DNA from: Pseudomonas sp. KBW05
GTDB lineage: Bacteria > Pseudomonadota > Gammaproteobacteria > Pseudomonadales > Pseudomonadaceae
Direction: 5' to 3'
NCBI RefSeq assembly: GCF_003852405.1
Contig: NZ_QAJM01000015.1
Span: forward strand, 1 to 49,515
Length of the DNA: 49,515 bases
The translations under genes and the position numbers were made by a program. This document shows positions 37,230 through 47,427 of this stretch, in pieces (within the stretch, counting starts at the first letter, position 1; the number at the start of each line of letters is the position of its first letter). Below the pieces are notes generated by a model. It did no database searches, was not told the origin of the DNA, and saw only the letters and a program-made list of their open reading frames with translations.

Positions 37230-37351
37230 CTGTGGGAGCGGGCTTGTGTGGGAGCGGGCTTGCTCGCGAATACGGTGTGTCAGTCGCCAAATTAATCGAC
37301 TGATCTACCGCTTTCGCGAGCAAGCCCGCTCCCACACAAGCCCGCTCACAG
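37230..37351. repeat. Nested REP locus (one pair inside another)
   Basis: An inner complete REP pair (37248-37335) is bracketed by truncated outer arms: CTGTGGGAGCGGGCTTG (37230-37246) on the left and CAAGCCCGCTCACAG (37337-37351) on the right. The outer arms pair with each other apart from a two-base deletion on the right. It looks like a REP pair inserted into, or duplicated within, an older one. It lies between the YdcH-like gene and uvrA paralogue 3' end. Confidence 0.9.
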
Positions 37352-37369
37352 GTTGATCGGCGCTGTCTG

Positions 37370-39877
37370 TCAGGTCAGCTCTCGGGCCAGGAAAGGCGCA
37401 GTACGGCTGATTTTGTTTTTGGCCACGGTGGCTGGGATTCCGCTGATTACCACCTTCCCACCCAAATCCCCCGCCCCCGGCCCGATGTCGATCACCCAGT
37501 CACTCTGCGCCACCACGCGCATCTCGTGCTCCACCACAACCACCGTGTGCCCGGCGTCCACCAGGTGGTTGAGCTGGCTGAGCAAGCGGTCTACATCCCG
37601 GGGATGCAGGCCGGTGGTCGGCTCATCGAGGACGTACAACGTGGCGCCCCGCGCATTGCGTTGCAGCTCCGTCGCCAGTTTGATCCGCTGCGCCTCGCCG
37701 CCGGACAGTTCGGTCGCCGGCTGGCCGAGGCGCAGGTAGCCCAGGCCGATATCACGCAGCACCTGCAACGAGCGCAGGACGCTGGGTTGTTCGGCAAACA
37801 CCTCGACGGCCTGCTCCACCGTCAGCCCCAGTACCTCGGCGATGCTCAAGCCTTGCCATTGGATCGCCAATGTCTCGGGGTTGTAGCGCGCGCCGTGGCA
37901 GGTTGGGCACGGCGCGTACACGCTGGGCATAAACAGCAACTCCACGCTGACAAAACCCTCACCCTCGCAGTTGGGGCAGCGGCCCTTGGCAACGTTAAAG
38001 GAGAATTGCCCGGCATCGTAACCCTGCTGTTTCGCCGCCGGTGTCGCGGCAAACAGTTTACGCACGTGGTCGAACAAGCCGGTGTAGGTCGCGAGGTTGG
38101 AGCGTGGCGTGCGGCCGATGGGTTTCTGGTCCACCTGCACCAGCCGATGGATCTGCTCCAGGCCGGCGCTGATACGCCCACCGCTGGTTTGCGGGGCATC
38201 GTCCTCCAGGCTCGGCTCTTCATCGTTTTCGACCACGCGACCCAGGCCGCTGCCCACCAGTTCCAGCAGCGCCTGGCTGACCAGGCTGGACTTGCCCGAG
38301 CCAGAAATCCCGGTGACGGCCGTAAAGCAGCCCAAGGGAAAATCCACGCTCAGCTCCTTGAGATTGTTGCGCGTCACGCCGTCGAGCTTCAGCCAACCCT
38401 GCGGCTCGCGACACACCCGAGGCAAGCCGCTTTTTTCGGCAAACAGATACTCACGGGTCTGTGACGCTTCAATCTGCGCCAACCCCGCCGGTGGCCCGCT
38501 GTACAAGACTTGCCCGCCCTGCTCACCCGCCGCTGGCCCCACGTCGATCAGCCAATCGGCGCGGCGCATGGTTTCCAGGTCATGTTCCACCACAAACAAC
38601 GAATTGCCCGCCGCTTTCAACCGCTCAAGCGCAGTGAACAACGCTTCGCCATCTGCCGGATGCAGCCCTGCCGACGGTTCATCCAGCACATAGATCACCC
38701 CAAACAACTGCGACCCCAGTTGGGTCGCCAGGCGCAAACGCTGCAATTCGCCGGACGACAACGTCGGCGTGCTGCGCTCCAGGGACAAATAGCCCAGGCC
38801 CAGCTCGGTCAAGGTGCTGACCCGCTCCAACAGATCCTGGGCGATGCGTTGCGCGGCCAGGCGCTTTTCCACCGACAGCTGCATCCTGTCCTGCCCCGCC
38901 GCAACCGGCCGCAACAGTTCGGCCAGTTGCGTCAACGACAACTGCGACAACTCGCCAATGTCCACCCCGGCAAATTTCACCGACAGCGCCGCCTTGTTCA
39001 GGCGTTTGCCCGCGCACAACGGGCAGGCGCTGCCCTGCATAAACTGTGACACGCGCTTTTTCATCAGCGCACTTTGGCTATGGGTGAAGGTGTGCAGGAC
39101 GTAGCGCCGCGCACCGCTGAAGGTGCCTTGGTAACTCGGCTCCAACTTGCGCTTGAGCGCGTCGCGGGTCTGCTGCGGGGTGAAGCCGGCGTACACCGGC
39201 ACGGTGGGGGTTTCTTCGGTGAACAGGATCCAGTCGCGCTGCTTTTGCGGCAGGTCGCGCCAGGGAATGTCCACGTCATAGCCCAGGGTCACGAGGATGT
39301 CGCGCTGGTTCTGGCCCTGCCATGCCAAGGGCCAGGAGGCGACTGCGCGCTGGCGGATGGTCAGCGAAGGGTCAGGCACCATTAGCGCTTCGGTCACCTC
39401 ATACACCCGGCCCAGGCCGTGGCATTGCGGGCACGCGCCCTGGGGCAGGTTTGGCGAAAAATCCTCGGCATACAGCATCGCCTGTCCCGGCGGATAGCTG
39501 CCGGCGCGGGAATAGAGCATGCGGATCAGGCTCGACAAGGTGGTGACGCTGCCCACCGATGAGCGCGCACTCGGCGTGCCGCGCTGTTGTTGCAGGGCCA
39601 CGGCGGGCGGCAGGCCTTCGATGCTGTCCACATCCGGCACGCCAACCTGGTCGATCAGCCGCCGCGCATACGGCGCCACCGACTCGAAATACCGCCGCTG
39701 CGCTTCGGCATACACCGTGGAAAACGCCAGGGACGATTTGCCCGAACCCGACACGCCGGTGAACACCACCAGGGCATCCCGTGGAATATCCACATCGACG
39801 TTACGCAGGTTGTGTTCGCGGGCGCCGCGCACCCGCACGAAACCGTGGAATTGAGGGATGTTGCGCTGTGAAGTCAT
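37370..39877 (-). CDS. Short UvrA paralogue (UvrA2-like excinuclease ATPase)
   Basis: An 835-residue UvrA-family ATPase, about 100 residues shorter than canonical UvrA (about 940). Both nucleotide sites are present: Walker A GVSGSGKSSL and GISGSGKSSL, signatures LSSGELQRLRLA and LSGGEAQRIKLA, Walker B LYVLDEPTTGLHP and VIYVLDEPSAGLHP. Zinc-binding pairs CPQCHGLGR, CPLCAGK, CPNCEGEGF and CPTCHGARY are intact. The missing length probably falls in the UvrB-contact region, as in class II UvrA proteins linked to drug or DNA-crosslink resistance; this was not aligned. ATG 39877 lies 8 bp after the kinase stop, with AAGG overlapping that stop; an in-frame TTG at 39883 is the alternative. Confidence 0.88.
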   Translation of the reverse strand: MTSQRNIPQFHGFVRVRGAREHNLRNVDVDIPRDALVVFTGVSGSGKSSLAFSTVYAEAQRRYFESVAPYARRLIDQVGVPDVDSIEGLPPAVALQQQRGTPSARSSVGSVTTLSSLIRMLYSRAGSYPPGQAMLYAEDFSPNLPQGACPQCHGLGRVYEVTEALMVPDPSLTIRQRAVASWPLAWQGQNQRDILVTLGYDVDIPWRDLPQKQRDWILFTEETPTVPVYAGFTPQQTRDALKRKLEPSYQGTFSGARRYVLHTFTHSQSALMKKRVSQFMQGSACPLCAGKRLNKAALSVKFAGVDIGELSQLSLTQLAELLRPVAAGQDRMQLSVEKRLAAQRIAQDLLERVSTLTELGLGYLSLERSTPTLSSGELQRLRLATQLGSQLFGVIYVLDEPSAGLHPADGEALFTALERLKAAGNSLFVVEHDLETMRRADWLIDVGPAAGEQGGQVLYSGPPAGLAQIEASQTREYLFAEKSGLPRVCREPQGWLKLDGVTRNNLKELSVDFPLGCFTAVTGISGSGKSSLVSQALLELVGSGLGRVVENDEEPSLEDDAPQTSGGRISAGLEQIHRLVQVDQKPIGRTPRSNLATYTGLFDHVRKLFAATPAAKQQGYDAGQFSFNVAKGRCPNCEGEGFVSVELLFMPSVYAPCPTCHGARYNPETLAIQWQGLSIAEVLGLTVEQAVEVFAEQPSVLRSLQVLRDIGLGYLRLGQPATELSGGEAQRIKLATELQRNARGATLYVLDEPTTGLHPRDVDRLLSQLNHLVDAGHTVVVVEHEMRVVAQSDWVIDIGPGAGDLGGKVVISGIPATVAKNKISRTAPFLARELT

Positions 39878-39885
39878 GGTCAACC

Positions 39886-41586
39886 TTATCGCGCGGTGAG
39901 CACGCTGCGGACCCGTTGCGTCAGGGCTTCGGGGCTGTAGGGTTTGCTCAGCAGATGAATGTCGGGGCTCAGCAGATGATTGCTGGAAAGAATGTCGCGG
40001 GTGTGGCCCGAGGTGAACAGTACCCCCACGGGCGGGCTCTGTGCACGGGCCCAGTCGGCCAGGTCGGTGCTTTTGACGCGGCCAGGCATGACCACGTCGG
40101 TAAAAATCAGGTCCGGCAGCATCCCGCCTTGCAATGCCTGCATGGCGCGGTCGCCGTCTTCGGCGGTGAGCACGGTGTACCCGGACTGCTGCAGCAGCTC
40201 AACCACGGTCAGGCGCACGCCTTCGTTATCCTCCACCACCAGGATGGTTTCCTGACCGCCGGCGTGCAGCACCTGGTCAATGTGCACATCGAGGCTTTCC
40301 GGCTCCAAGCTGTGGGGGAAATACATCTGCACCACCGTGCCCCTGCCCTCCTCGCTCCACATCTCCACATGCCCGCCGCTTTGGCGCACAAAGCCAAACA
40401 CCATGCTCAGGCCCAGGCCGGTGCCGTGGCCTTCGCGCTTGGTGGTGAAGAACGGCTCGAACGCACGCTTGAGGGTGACCGGGGACATCCCAACCCCGGT
40501 GTCAGTGACTGCCAGGCGTACGTACTCGCCCGGCTTGATGCTTTTACCCGCGCAATCGGCGGGGTTGAGAATGATGTTTTCCCCGGTGATACGGATCACG
40601 CCCTCGCCTTTCATCGCGTCGCGGGCGTTGATCGCCAGGTTGAGCAGCGCGTTTTCCAGCTGGTTGCGATCGACATTGATAAACCAGGCATCCTGGGGCA
40701 TTTGCACGTCGATATGGATGGTTTCCCCCAGCGCCCGTTGCAGCAACTCCCCCAAGCCCGCATAGATGCGTTGCGGGTTGTACACGGCGGGCGACAACGG
40801 TTGGCGCCGGGCAAACGCGAGCAGTTGCGCCGACAGCTTGGCCCCGCGTTCCACGGCCGCAATCGCCGCCGCCACACGGCGCTGCACCTGGGCGTTGTCC
40901 GGCTCATGGCGCGCCAGCAAATGCAGGTTGCCGGCGATCACTTGCAGCAGGTTATTGAAGTCGTGGGCCACGCCACCGGTGAGGCCGCCGATGGCTTCCA
41001 GTTTTTGCGACTGACGCAACTGCTCCTCGGCGGCGGAGCGCGCCTGTACTTCGGCGGCCACGCGCTGTTCCAGGTTGTGGGTGAGTTCCTGGCGCAAACG
41101 CTCGGAATGCACGTGCTCGGTGGTCTCCACCACGATCGCCAGCACCCCGGCCGGCTGCTGGTTATCGCCAGCCACCGGGCTGTAGTAGAGGTCCAGCCAT
41201 ACGGTTTCCGGCTGGCCGTTGCGCAGCAGCACCAGGTCCTTGTTATTGAACGACAAGGTGCCGCCCGCCAGGCACGTGTCCACCACATGCCGGTTGAAAT
41301 CGGCGACTTCCGGCCAACCCAGTTCCACCGGCGTGCCCAGCAGGTACGGGTGGCGGCCGCCGGCAAACCGCGAATAACTGTCGTTGTAGATCATGTAGCC
41401 CAGCCGCCCCCACAGCATCACCATGGGCACGGGGGACGCCAGCAGCATCTGCACGTTGCAGGCCAGGCTGGGGGACCAGCGGTCGATGGGGCCAAGGTCG
41501 GTGGTTGACCAATCGAACGCGCGGATGCGCTGGGCCATTTCACCGGCCCAGCCTTCACAGCCGTGAGAGTTGGATAAAAACTGCAT
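39886..41586 (-). CDS. Hybrid histidine kinase upstream of the uvrA paralogue
   Basis: A 566-residue soluble kinase. One PAS-like sensor (about 20-160, with FDWSTTDLGPIDRW and MVMLWGRLGYMIYNDSYS) is followed by a coiled-coil, HisKA with His208 in GGVAHDFNN, ATPase motifs NLAINARDAM, DTGVGM and GTGLGLS, and a C-terminal receiver (about 445-560) with Asp497 in LIFTDVVMPG. No output domain. It is closely coupled to the UvrA paralogue (8 bp), so they share a message. It lies just downstream of dnaE2 with a 109-bp gap. Its start at 41586 has only a weak ribosome binding site. Overall a shorter relative of the kinase at 12409-14904. Confidence 0.9.
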   Translation of the reverse strand: MQFLSNSHGCEGWAGEMAQRIRAFDWSTTDLGPIDRWSPSLACNVQMLLASPVPMVMLWGRLGYMIYNDSYSRFAGGRHPYLLGTPVELGWPEVADFNRHVVDTCLAGGTLSFNNKDLVLLRNGQPETVWLDLYYSPVAGDNQQPAGVLAIVVETTEHVHSERLRQELTHNLEQRVAAEVQARSAAEEQLRQSQKLEAIGGLTGGVAHDFNNLLQVIAGNLHLLARHEPDNAQVQRRVAAAIAAVERGAKLSAQLLAFARRQPLSPAVYNPQRIYAGLGELLQRALGETIHIDVQMPQDAWFINVDRNQLENALLNLAINARDAMKGEGVIRITGENIILNPADCAGKSIKPGEYVRLAVTDTGVGMSPVTLKRAFEPFFTTKREGHGTGLGLSMVFGFVRQSGGHVEMWSEEGRGTVVQMYFPHSLEPESLDVHIDQVLHAGGQETILVVEDNEGVRLTVVELLQQSGYTVLTAEDGDRAMQALQGGMLPDLIFTDVVMPGRVKSTDLADWARAQSPPVGVLFTSGHTRDILSSNHLLSPDIHLLSKPYSPEALTQRVRSVLTAR

Positions 41587-41695
41587 CGGTTGGCTCTGTG
41601 CGCAAAGAAGACATCGTCAAGTTTTGGAGCGCTGCAAACGTAGATGGTTTCACCGCATGTACGTTAGGCGCTAAACCCCGCAGCCACCACCGCCC

Positions 41696-44600
41696 TCAGT
41701 GAAAATCCCGGCTGCGCACATTGATCCCGTCCAGCAGCGGCGTAAGGTCGGTCAAGCGCCCGGCGATCAGGTGCCGCACCTCGCCCACCGCTTCCCAACG
41801 CCCGTCCACTTTCAGCAACCGCGAGCCCACCAGTGCCTGGCGCTGGCGCTCAGCCAGGTCGCGCCAGACCACCACATTGAGGTTGCCGAACTCGTCCTCC
41901 AGGGTGACAAAGGTCACACCGCTCGCCGTGCCCGGACGCTGACGACCGGTGACCAACCCGGCGACGCTGACGTTGCGCCCATGCTCCACCGCCATCAGTT
42001 CCTCGGAACTGCGGCAGCGCCGCCGGCGCAACTCCGCACGCAGCAATGCCAACGGATGCGGGCCCAGGGTGGTGCCGACCGTCGCGTAATCCGCCTGCAC
42101 GTCTTCGCCCACCGTCGGCGCCGGCAGTTCGACCGGCGTTTCGTCGGGACTGGGCAGGCCGGCAAACAGCCCGAGTTGCTTGTGCACCCCGGCCACCTCC
42201 CAACGCGCCGCATGCCGGTTGCCCGCCAGGGCACGCAAGGCACCGGCATCCGCCAGCAACGCCTGGGCGCGAGCATCCAACCCGGCGCGTTCGTCGAGGT
42301 CGGCAATGTCGCTGAACATACGACGCTGGCGCGCCGCCTCGATGCGCCGCCCATCTTCTTCGCGAAACCCCGCGATCATGCGCAAGCCCATGCGAATCGC
42401 CGGTTGCGCGCCGTCGATGGGCTCCAGGCTGCAATCCCAGTCACTGGCCTGCACATCCACCGGGCGGATCTGCAAGTGATGGCGCCGCGCGTCTTGCAGG
42501 ATCTGGTCCGGGCTGTAGAAACCCATGGGCCAGCTGTTGATCAGCGCACAGGCGAACGCCGCCGGTTCGTGGCACTTGAGCCAGCAACTGGCGTAGGTCA
42601 GCAAGGCGAAACTGGCCGCGTGGGATTCGGGAAAGCCATAACTGCCAAAGCCCTTGATCTGCTCGAAGATCTGCGCGGCAAAGGCTTCGCTGTAACCGTT
42701 TTTCAGCATGCCCGTGCGCAGGCGCGCCTGATGCGGCTCCAGGCCGCCGTGACGCTTCCACGCCGCCATGGAACGGCGCAACTGGTCCGCCTCGCCGGGG
42801 CCGTAATCGGCGGCAACCATGGCGATCTGCATGACCTGTTCCTGGAACAGCGGAATGCCCAGGGTGCGTTCCAGCACCGCTTTCAACTCCGGCGAGGGAT
42901 AGGTGGTCTCTTCTTCCTTGTTCCGCCGCCGCAGGTACGGATGCACCATGCCGCCCTGGATAGGCCCCGGGCGCACAATCGCCACTTCGATCACCAGGTC
43001 GTAGAACGTCTGCGGCTTCAGGCGCGGCAACATCGACATCTGCGCCCGCGACTCGATCTGGAACACGCCGATGGTATCGGCCTTGCTGATCATCGCGTAG
43101 GTGGCCGGGTCTTCCTTGGGAATGCTCGCCAACGCCAGGTCCAGATGACGATGGCGGCGCAACAGGTCGAAGCAGCGGCGGATCGCACTGAGCATGCCGA
43201 GGGCGAGAATATCCACCTTGAGCAGGCCGACGGCGTCAAGGTCGTCCTTGTCCCACTGGATGATGGTGCGCTCGGCCATGGCTGCGTTTTCCACCGGTAC
43301 CAGGGTGTCCAGCGGGTATTCGGAAATCACGAAGCCGCCGGGGTGCTGGGACAGGTGCCGGGGGAAACCGATCAATTGCTGGGTCAGCGTCAGCACGCGG
43401 CGCAGGATCGGGCTGTCAGGGTCGAAGCCGCCCTCACGCAGACGTTCCATGGGCGGCGCTTCGTCGCTCCAGCGCCCGAAGCACTCGGCCAGGGCGTTGA
43501 CCTGGTCCGGTGGCAACCCCAGGGCCTTGGCCACGTCGCGCACGGCGCCGGCGCCGTGGTAGCTGCTGACCACCGCCGTCAACGCCGCACGCGTGCGGCC
43601 GTAGCGCTGGAACACGTACTGCAGCACTTCTTCGCGGCGTTCGTGTTCGAAGTCCACGTCGATGTCCGGCGGCTCGTTGCGCTCGCGCGACAGGAAACGC
43701 TCGAACAGCATGCTCGTCAGGCTCGGGTTGATCTCGGTGATGCCCAAGGCAAAACACACCGCCGAGTTGGCCGCCGAGCCGCGGCCTTGGCACAGGATCG
43801 AACGGCTGCGGGCGAAGCGCACGATGTCGTGCACGGTGAGGAAGTAGCTTTCGTAGCCCAGCTCGCTGATCAGCTCCAGTTCGTTGTTGATCTGCTGCAA
43901 GGTCTTTGCATCGACGCCCTGGGGCCAGCGCTGGGCGATGCCCTCTTCGGTCACGGCGCGCAGCCAGGATTTGGCGTCATGGCCGGCAGGCACCAGCTCG
44001 CGCGGGTAGTGATAGCGCAACTGGCTGAGGTCGAAGGTGCAACGGCGGGCAATGGTTTCAGTTTCGTCGAGCAAGGCTTGCGGGTACAGCGCGGCCAGGG
44101 CGTCGAGGCTGCGCAGGTGCCGCTCACCGTTGGGATGCAGGCGCGTGCCGGCTTCGGCCACCGGCACGTGATGGCGGATGGCGGTCATGGTGTCTTGCAG
44201 GGCGCGGCGGCCACGGGCATGCATGTGTACATCGCCGCAAGCCACGGCCGGGAGTTGCAGGCTGGCGGCCAGTTGCAGGCGTTGGTGCAAGTGGCGCGCA
44301 TCGTCCTGGCCACAATGCAGCTGCACCGCCAGCCACAGGCGTTCGGCGAAGGTGTGGCGCAGCCATTGGATATCGGCCTGGGTGTCGTTGTCTGCGGCGA
44401 CCCACAACGCCAACAGGCCGGGCAGCGGTTGCTCGAAGTCTTCTCGCAGCAGGCGATAACTGCCCTTTTCGGCGCGACGCCGGGCCAGGGTGATCAAGCG
44501 GCACAGCTGCTGGTAGCCGCTGAGATTTTCCACCAGCAGCACCACTTTCGGGCCGTTCTCGATGCGCATCTCGCTACCGATAATCAGCGGCAACTCCACC

Positions 44601-44767
44601 GCTTTCGCTGCTTGCCACGCCCGCACAATCCCTGCCAGGGTGCATTCATCGGTGATCGCCAGGGCGCTGTAGCCCTGATGCTTGGCCCGCTCGAACAACT
44701 CCAGCGCCGTGGACGCACCGCGCTGGAAGCTGAAATTCGACAGGCAATGCAGCTCGGCGTAACTCAT
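41696..44767 (-). CDS. dnaE2: Error-prone DNA polymerase DnaE2 (ImuC)
   Basis: A 1023-residue C-family polymerase acting in damage-induced translesion synthesis. The N-terminal PHP domain starts [16 protein letters not shown]. Catalytic aspartates of the polymerase domain are seen in [14 protein letters not shown] and [12 protein letters not shown]. The C-terminal OB-fold segment is [20 protein letters not shown]. Length matches DnaE2 (about 1030) and not the replicative DnaE (about 1170). Its ATG overlaps the imuB stop by 4 bp (ATGA), which fixes the start at 44767. Last gene of the lexA2-imuA-imuB-dnaE2 SOS operon. Works with ImuB, which recruits it to the sliding clamp. Confidence 0.95.
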   Translation of the reverse strand: MSYAELHCLSNFSFQRGASTALELFERAKHQGYSALAITDECTLAGIVRAWQAAKAVELPLIIGSEMRIENGPKVVLLVENLSGYQQLCRLITLARRRAEKGSYRLLREDFEQPLPGLLALWVAADNDTQADIQWLRHTFAERLWLAVQLHCGQDDARHLHQRLQLAASLQLPAVACGDVHMHARGRRALQDTMTAIRHHVPVAEAGTRLHPNGERHLRSLDALAALYPQALLDETETIARRCTFDLSQLRYHYPRELVPAGHDAKSWLRAVTEEGIAQRWPQGVDAKTLQQINNELELISELGYESYFLTVHDIVRFARSRSILCQGRGSAANSAVCFALGITEINPSLTSMLFERFLSRERNEPPDIDVDFEHERREEVLQYVFQRYGRTRAALTAVVSSYHGAGAVRDVAKALGLPPDQVNALAECFGRWSDEAPPMERLREGGFDPDSPILRRVLTLTQQLIGFPRHLSQHPGGFVISEYPLDTLVPVENAAMAERTIIQWDKDDLDAVGLLKVDILALGMLSAIRRCFDLLRRHRHLDLALASIPKEDPATYAMISKADTIGVFQIESRAQMSMLPRLKPQTFYDLVIEVAIVRPGPIQGGMVHPYLRRRNKEEETTYPSPELKAVLERTLGIPLFQEQVMQIAMVAADYGPGEADQLRRSMAAWKRHGGLEPHQARLRTGMLKNGYSEAFAAQIFEQIKGFGSYGFPESHAASFALLTYASCWLKCHEPAAFACALINSWPMGFYSPDQILQDARRHHLQIRPVDVQASDWDCSLEPIDGAQPAIRMGLRMIAGFREEDGRRIEAARQRRMFSDIADLDERAGLDARAQALLADAGALRALAGNRHAARWEVAGVHKQLGLFAGLPSPDETPVELPAPTVGEDVQADYATVGTTLGPHPLALLRAELRRRRCRSSEELMAVEHGRNVSVAGLVTGRQRPGTASGVTFVTLEDEFGNLNVVVWRDLAERQRQALVGSRLLKVDGRWEAVGEVRHLIAGRLTDLTPLLDGINVRSRDFH

Positions 44768-46179
44768 GCAAACCAGCCTTGCAGCCACAGCCCATCGTTG
44801 TGACCCACGGTGCGATAGGCCCAGCCTTGTTGGCCGGCGCGGGTCTGGATCAGGTAGTAGTCGCGGCGGATATCGGCGCCGTCCCACCAACCGGATTCGA
44901 TGCGCTCCGGGCCCATGAGGATCTGGAGGCCCTGCTCGGCGAGCAAGGTCGGTTCGCTCAGCAACCAGCCGGGGCGCTGGACGTTATCCAGGGTTGGGCC
45001 GGGGCGACTGTCGGCCGCTGCTTGCCAGGCGCATTCGGGGCGGTGGTCGGCATGAAAACGCAGGCCCTGCACCGCGTCATCCCCCAACCGTGCGCGCAGG
45101 CGTTCGCGCAGTTGCTCCCAGGGCAGGGTTTGGTGCGGGCGATCGTCGAACAGGTCCTGGCGTTGCGGCACAAACACCGGCAAATCCTCGGCTACCAGGC
45201 GAAAGCCGCGCACCGGCGAGGTCACCTGCACTTGCTCCAGGCGCCCACGGGCCAGTTCAAACAGCATCGCCGGTTCACGCTCGGCGCTGAGCAGGCCGAC
45301 CTTGATCACGCTGTCGGGACCCTGGGCGTGTTCCAGGTGCAGGTCGAAACGCTGCACACCACTGTCGCGGCCACAGAGGAAGGCGGACAAATCGCCGGTC
45401 AAGCGGCGCAAGGGAAACAGCAGCGCTTGATGGGATTGCACATCGAAATTCAACTCGATGCGCACATCGAACTGATCCGGTGGCTGATAAAACGCCAAGG
45501 CCAACGGACGCTGCCCGCTCAGGGCGTCCAGGTGCTTGAGCAGGCTGGCGTCAAAGCGTCGCGCCAGCGTATGCCGGGGCAACGCCTGCACCTGAGCCAG
45601 GGTGCGCAGGCCCATGCGCGACAAGGCCGTGGCCGCCTGCGGGTCGAGGCCGGCGCGGTCGATGGGCAGCGGCGCCAGGGCTTGCATCAAACGTTCATCA
45701 TCGGCCACGGCCAGGCCATCGTAGAGATTGGCCAGTACCCGCGCCGCAGCCGGGTTGGGCGCGGCGACGATACGGTGACGAAAGCCCAGCTCGGTCAGTT
45801 CTGCGCGCAAACGCGCTTCGAACTGCGGCCACGGGCCGAACAAACCCAGGCTCGATTCGATTTCGAACAACAAGGCGCGCGGGTAATACAGGCTGACCTG
45901 GGAGCTGAAGCGATAGGCCCAGGCCGCGAGGAATTGCTGCCAGCGCTCGATCTCGGCGGGGTCGTATTCGGCACTGGCAAACGTCTTGGCCAGGGCATGG
46001 GCCGCCGTCAGCGACTGGCCGGGGCGCAGGCCCAGGGCGCGGGCGGCGTCATTGACGGTTTGCAGCACGCGACGCTGTGGCGTGCCGGCCAGCAGGGCCA
46101 GGGGCTGGTCCGGTTCGGGGTGCGCACGCTGCACCCCGTCCAGCGCCAATTGCGGGAAGACAATACACACCCAGCGCAT
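44764..46179 (-). CDS. imuB: ImuB, non-catalytic Y-family polymerase homologue
   Basis: A 471-residue Y-family-like protein. Where active Y polymerases have the first catalytic Asp pair, this has [11 protein letters not shown], and the second acidic motif region reads [12 protein letters not shown], so the catalytic set is absent, as known for ImuB. It serves as the adaptor between DnaE2, ImuA and the beta clamp. A possible clamp-binding motif is RQDLF in [11 protein letters not shown] (about residues 358-368). ATG 46179 gives the standard N-terminus; the longer frame upstream overlaps imuA. Seven bp separate it from imuA, and it overlaps dnaE2 by 4 bp. Confidence 0.94.
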   Translation of the reverse strand: MRWVCIVFPQLALDGVQRAHPEPDQPLALLAGTPQRRVLQTVNDAARALGLRPGQSLTAAHALAKTFASAEYDPAEIERWQQFLAAWAYRFSSQVSLYYPRALLFEIESSLGLFGPWPQFEARLRAELTELGFRHRIVAAPNPAAARVLANLYDGLAVADDERLMQALAPLPIDRAGLDPQAATALSRMGLRTLAQVQALPRHTLARRFDASLLKHLDALSGQRPLALAFYQPPDQFDVRIELNFDVQSHQALLFPLRRLTGDLSAFLCGRDSGVQRFDLHLEHAQGPDSVIKVGLLSAEREPAMLFELARGRLEQVQVTSPVRGFRLVAEDLPVFVPQRQDLFDDRPHQTLPWEQLRERLRARLGDDAVQGLRFHADHRPECAWQAAADSRPGPTLDNVQRPGWLLSEPTLLAEQGLQILMGPERIESGWWDGADIRRDYYLIQTRAGQQGWAYRTVGHNDGLWLQGWFA

Positions 46180-46186
46180 GCCAACC

Positions 46187-46801
46187 TCAGTGCCCGGCCA
46201 GGGCAATCGGCGCCGGATGGGCCAGGCCGCCACGGCACTTGAGCACCCGCACTTGCGCGGGTTTCGCTTCAACCGCCAGACGCAAAGCAGCGGGCGATGA
46301 GTTGATCGCCTCGCTCAAGGCGCGCCAGGCAAACGCCAGGGTCTGCCCGGTTTCCGCCGCCACCTGCAAGCGGCGCAACGCGCGATCATCGGCCTTGCGC
46401 GGCCAGCACAACACCGCGCCGCAACTGCCGGAACGCAGACATTGCTCCACCGCCCACAGCGCATCACGTTCCTCGGCCTGGATCACCGAGAGCAGGCGCA
46501 AATCCACCCCGGCGTTCTGCCAGGCGTGGGGATACGGCGTGTAGGGCGGCGCCACCAACACAATGCGCTCGCCGGCCTTGGATAAGCGCGCCAGTGTCGG
46601 CAGTACCAGTTGCAACTCGCCGACGCCCTCCTTGGCCATGAGGATTTCACTCAAGGCCGCCTCCGGCCAACCGCCGCTGGGCAACACCGCGTCCAACCCC
46701 GTCAGCCCGGTGGGATGCACGCTGGCTGGCGGCGCGACGGGCCGGCCTTTCCACACGCGGCCGCCATTGAACAGCGTATCCAACGCAACGACGGCGCCCA
46801 T
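46187..46801 (-). CDS. imuA: ImuA, translesion synthesis accessory protein
   Basis: A 204-residue RecA-like fold protein of the ImuA/SulA-related family, needed for ImuB-DnaE2 mutagenesis. Features are TGLTGLDAVLPSGGWPEAALSE at the N-terminus and ERIVLVAPPYTPYPHAWQNAG; a strict Walker A is not visible (AKEGVGEL stands in that place). Its start overlaps the lexA2 stop as TGATG, so it is coupled to lexA2. Length fits the family. Confidence 0.93.
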   Translation of the reverse strand: MGAVVALDTLFNGGRVWKGRPVAPPASVHPTGLTGLDAVLPSGGWPEAALSEILMAKEGVGELQLVLPTLARLSKAGERIVLVAPPYTPYPHAWQNAGVDLRLLSVIQAEERDALWAVEQCLRSGSCGAVLCWPRKADDRALRRLQVAAETGQTLAFAWRALSEAINSSPAALRLAVEAKPAQVRVLKCRGGLAHPAPIALAGH

Positions 46802-47409
46802 CAGCCCTGCCTCACCAGGCCGCAGAACACCCCTTCGATCGCCAGGTCCTGGTCAGGCTTGACCACGATGGGTTGATACGCAGGGTTGCGCGGCAGCAAG
46901 CGCACGCTGTCGCCATGGCGTTCGAAACGCTTGATGGTCACTTCACCGTCCAGGCGCGCCACCACGATCTGCCCGTTCAAGGCTTCGGCGCTGCGGCGTA
47001 CACCCACCAGGTCGCCGTCGAGGATGCCGTCTTCGATCATCGAATCGCCCTGCACCCGCAGCAGGTAGTCCGGGGTTTTCGCGAAGGTGGCAGGGTCCAG
47101 TTGCAGGCGGCTGTGCACGTCGGCATCGGCGCCAATCGGCAAGCCCGCCGCGACGCGGCCGAGCACCGGCACATCCAGCCATTCGGGCCGCGGCGGCTGG
47201 TTGAGCAAGCGAATGCCGCGCGCCTGGTTGGGGTTGACCTCGATAAAGCCGGCTTCGGTCAACGCCAGCACATGCTTGCGCGCCACGCTGCGCGAGGCAA
47301 AACCGAACGCCTCGGCGATCTCGGCGAGGCTGGGGGGCTGGCCTTGCTGCGCGATACGGTCGCGGATAAAGGTCAGGATGGCGGTACGGCGGGGGGTTAG
47401 AGTCGTCAT
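46801..47409 (-). CDS. lexA2: LexA2 repressor
   Basis: A 202-residue LexA-type SOS repressor, first gene of the imu operon. The N-terminal winged helix-turn-helix starts MTTLTPRRTAILTFI. The self-cleavage Ala-Gly is at residues 88-89 (RVAAGLP), the nucleophile is Ser123 (GDSMIEDG) and the general base is Lys160 (EVTIKRFE), so it should cleave itself when RecA is activated. I use ATG 47409 because LTPRR aligns with other LexA proteins; ATG 47418 adds MYS and has a GGAG ribosome binding site. The GTAC-N4-GTAC operator matches the LexA2 type, which differs from the CTGT-type box of the main LexA. Confidence 0.94.
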   Translation of the reverse strand: MTTLTPRRTAILTFIRDRIAQQGQPPSLAEIAEAFGFASRSVARKHVLALTEAGFIEVNPNQARGIRLLNQPPRPEWLDVPVLGRVAAGLPIGADADVHSRLQLDPATFAKTPDYLLRVQGDSMIEDGILDGDLVGVRRSAEALNGQIVVARLDGEVTIKRFERHGDSVRLLPRNPAYQPIVVKPDQDLAIEGVFCGLVRQG

Positions 47410-47427
47410 GGAGTACATTTGTACTCC
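47410..47427. promoter_or_regulatory. LexA2 operator over the lexA2 start
   Basis: GGAGTAC-ATTT-GTACTCC is a perfect 7-bp inverted repeat. It contains the GTAC-N4-GTAC core expected for LexA2, and directly abuts the ATG at 47409. The alternative ATG (47418) lies inside it. Confidence 0.85.

Noticed and set aside
41587-41695. LexA or LexA2 box before the hybrid kinase (GTACATGC near 41658-41668)
   Set aside because: Only one GTAC half-site is present; the second half does not match.
41699-44803. 1034-codon plus-strand frame opposite dnaE2
   Set aside because: Antisense to the complete DnaE2 gene; rich in Gln, His and Arg with no domain.
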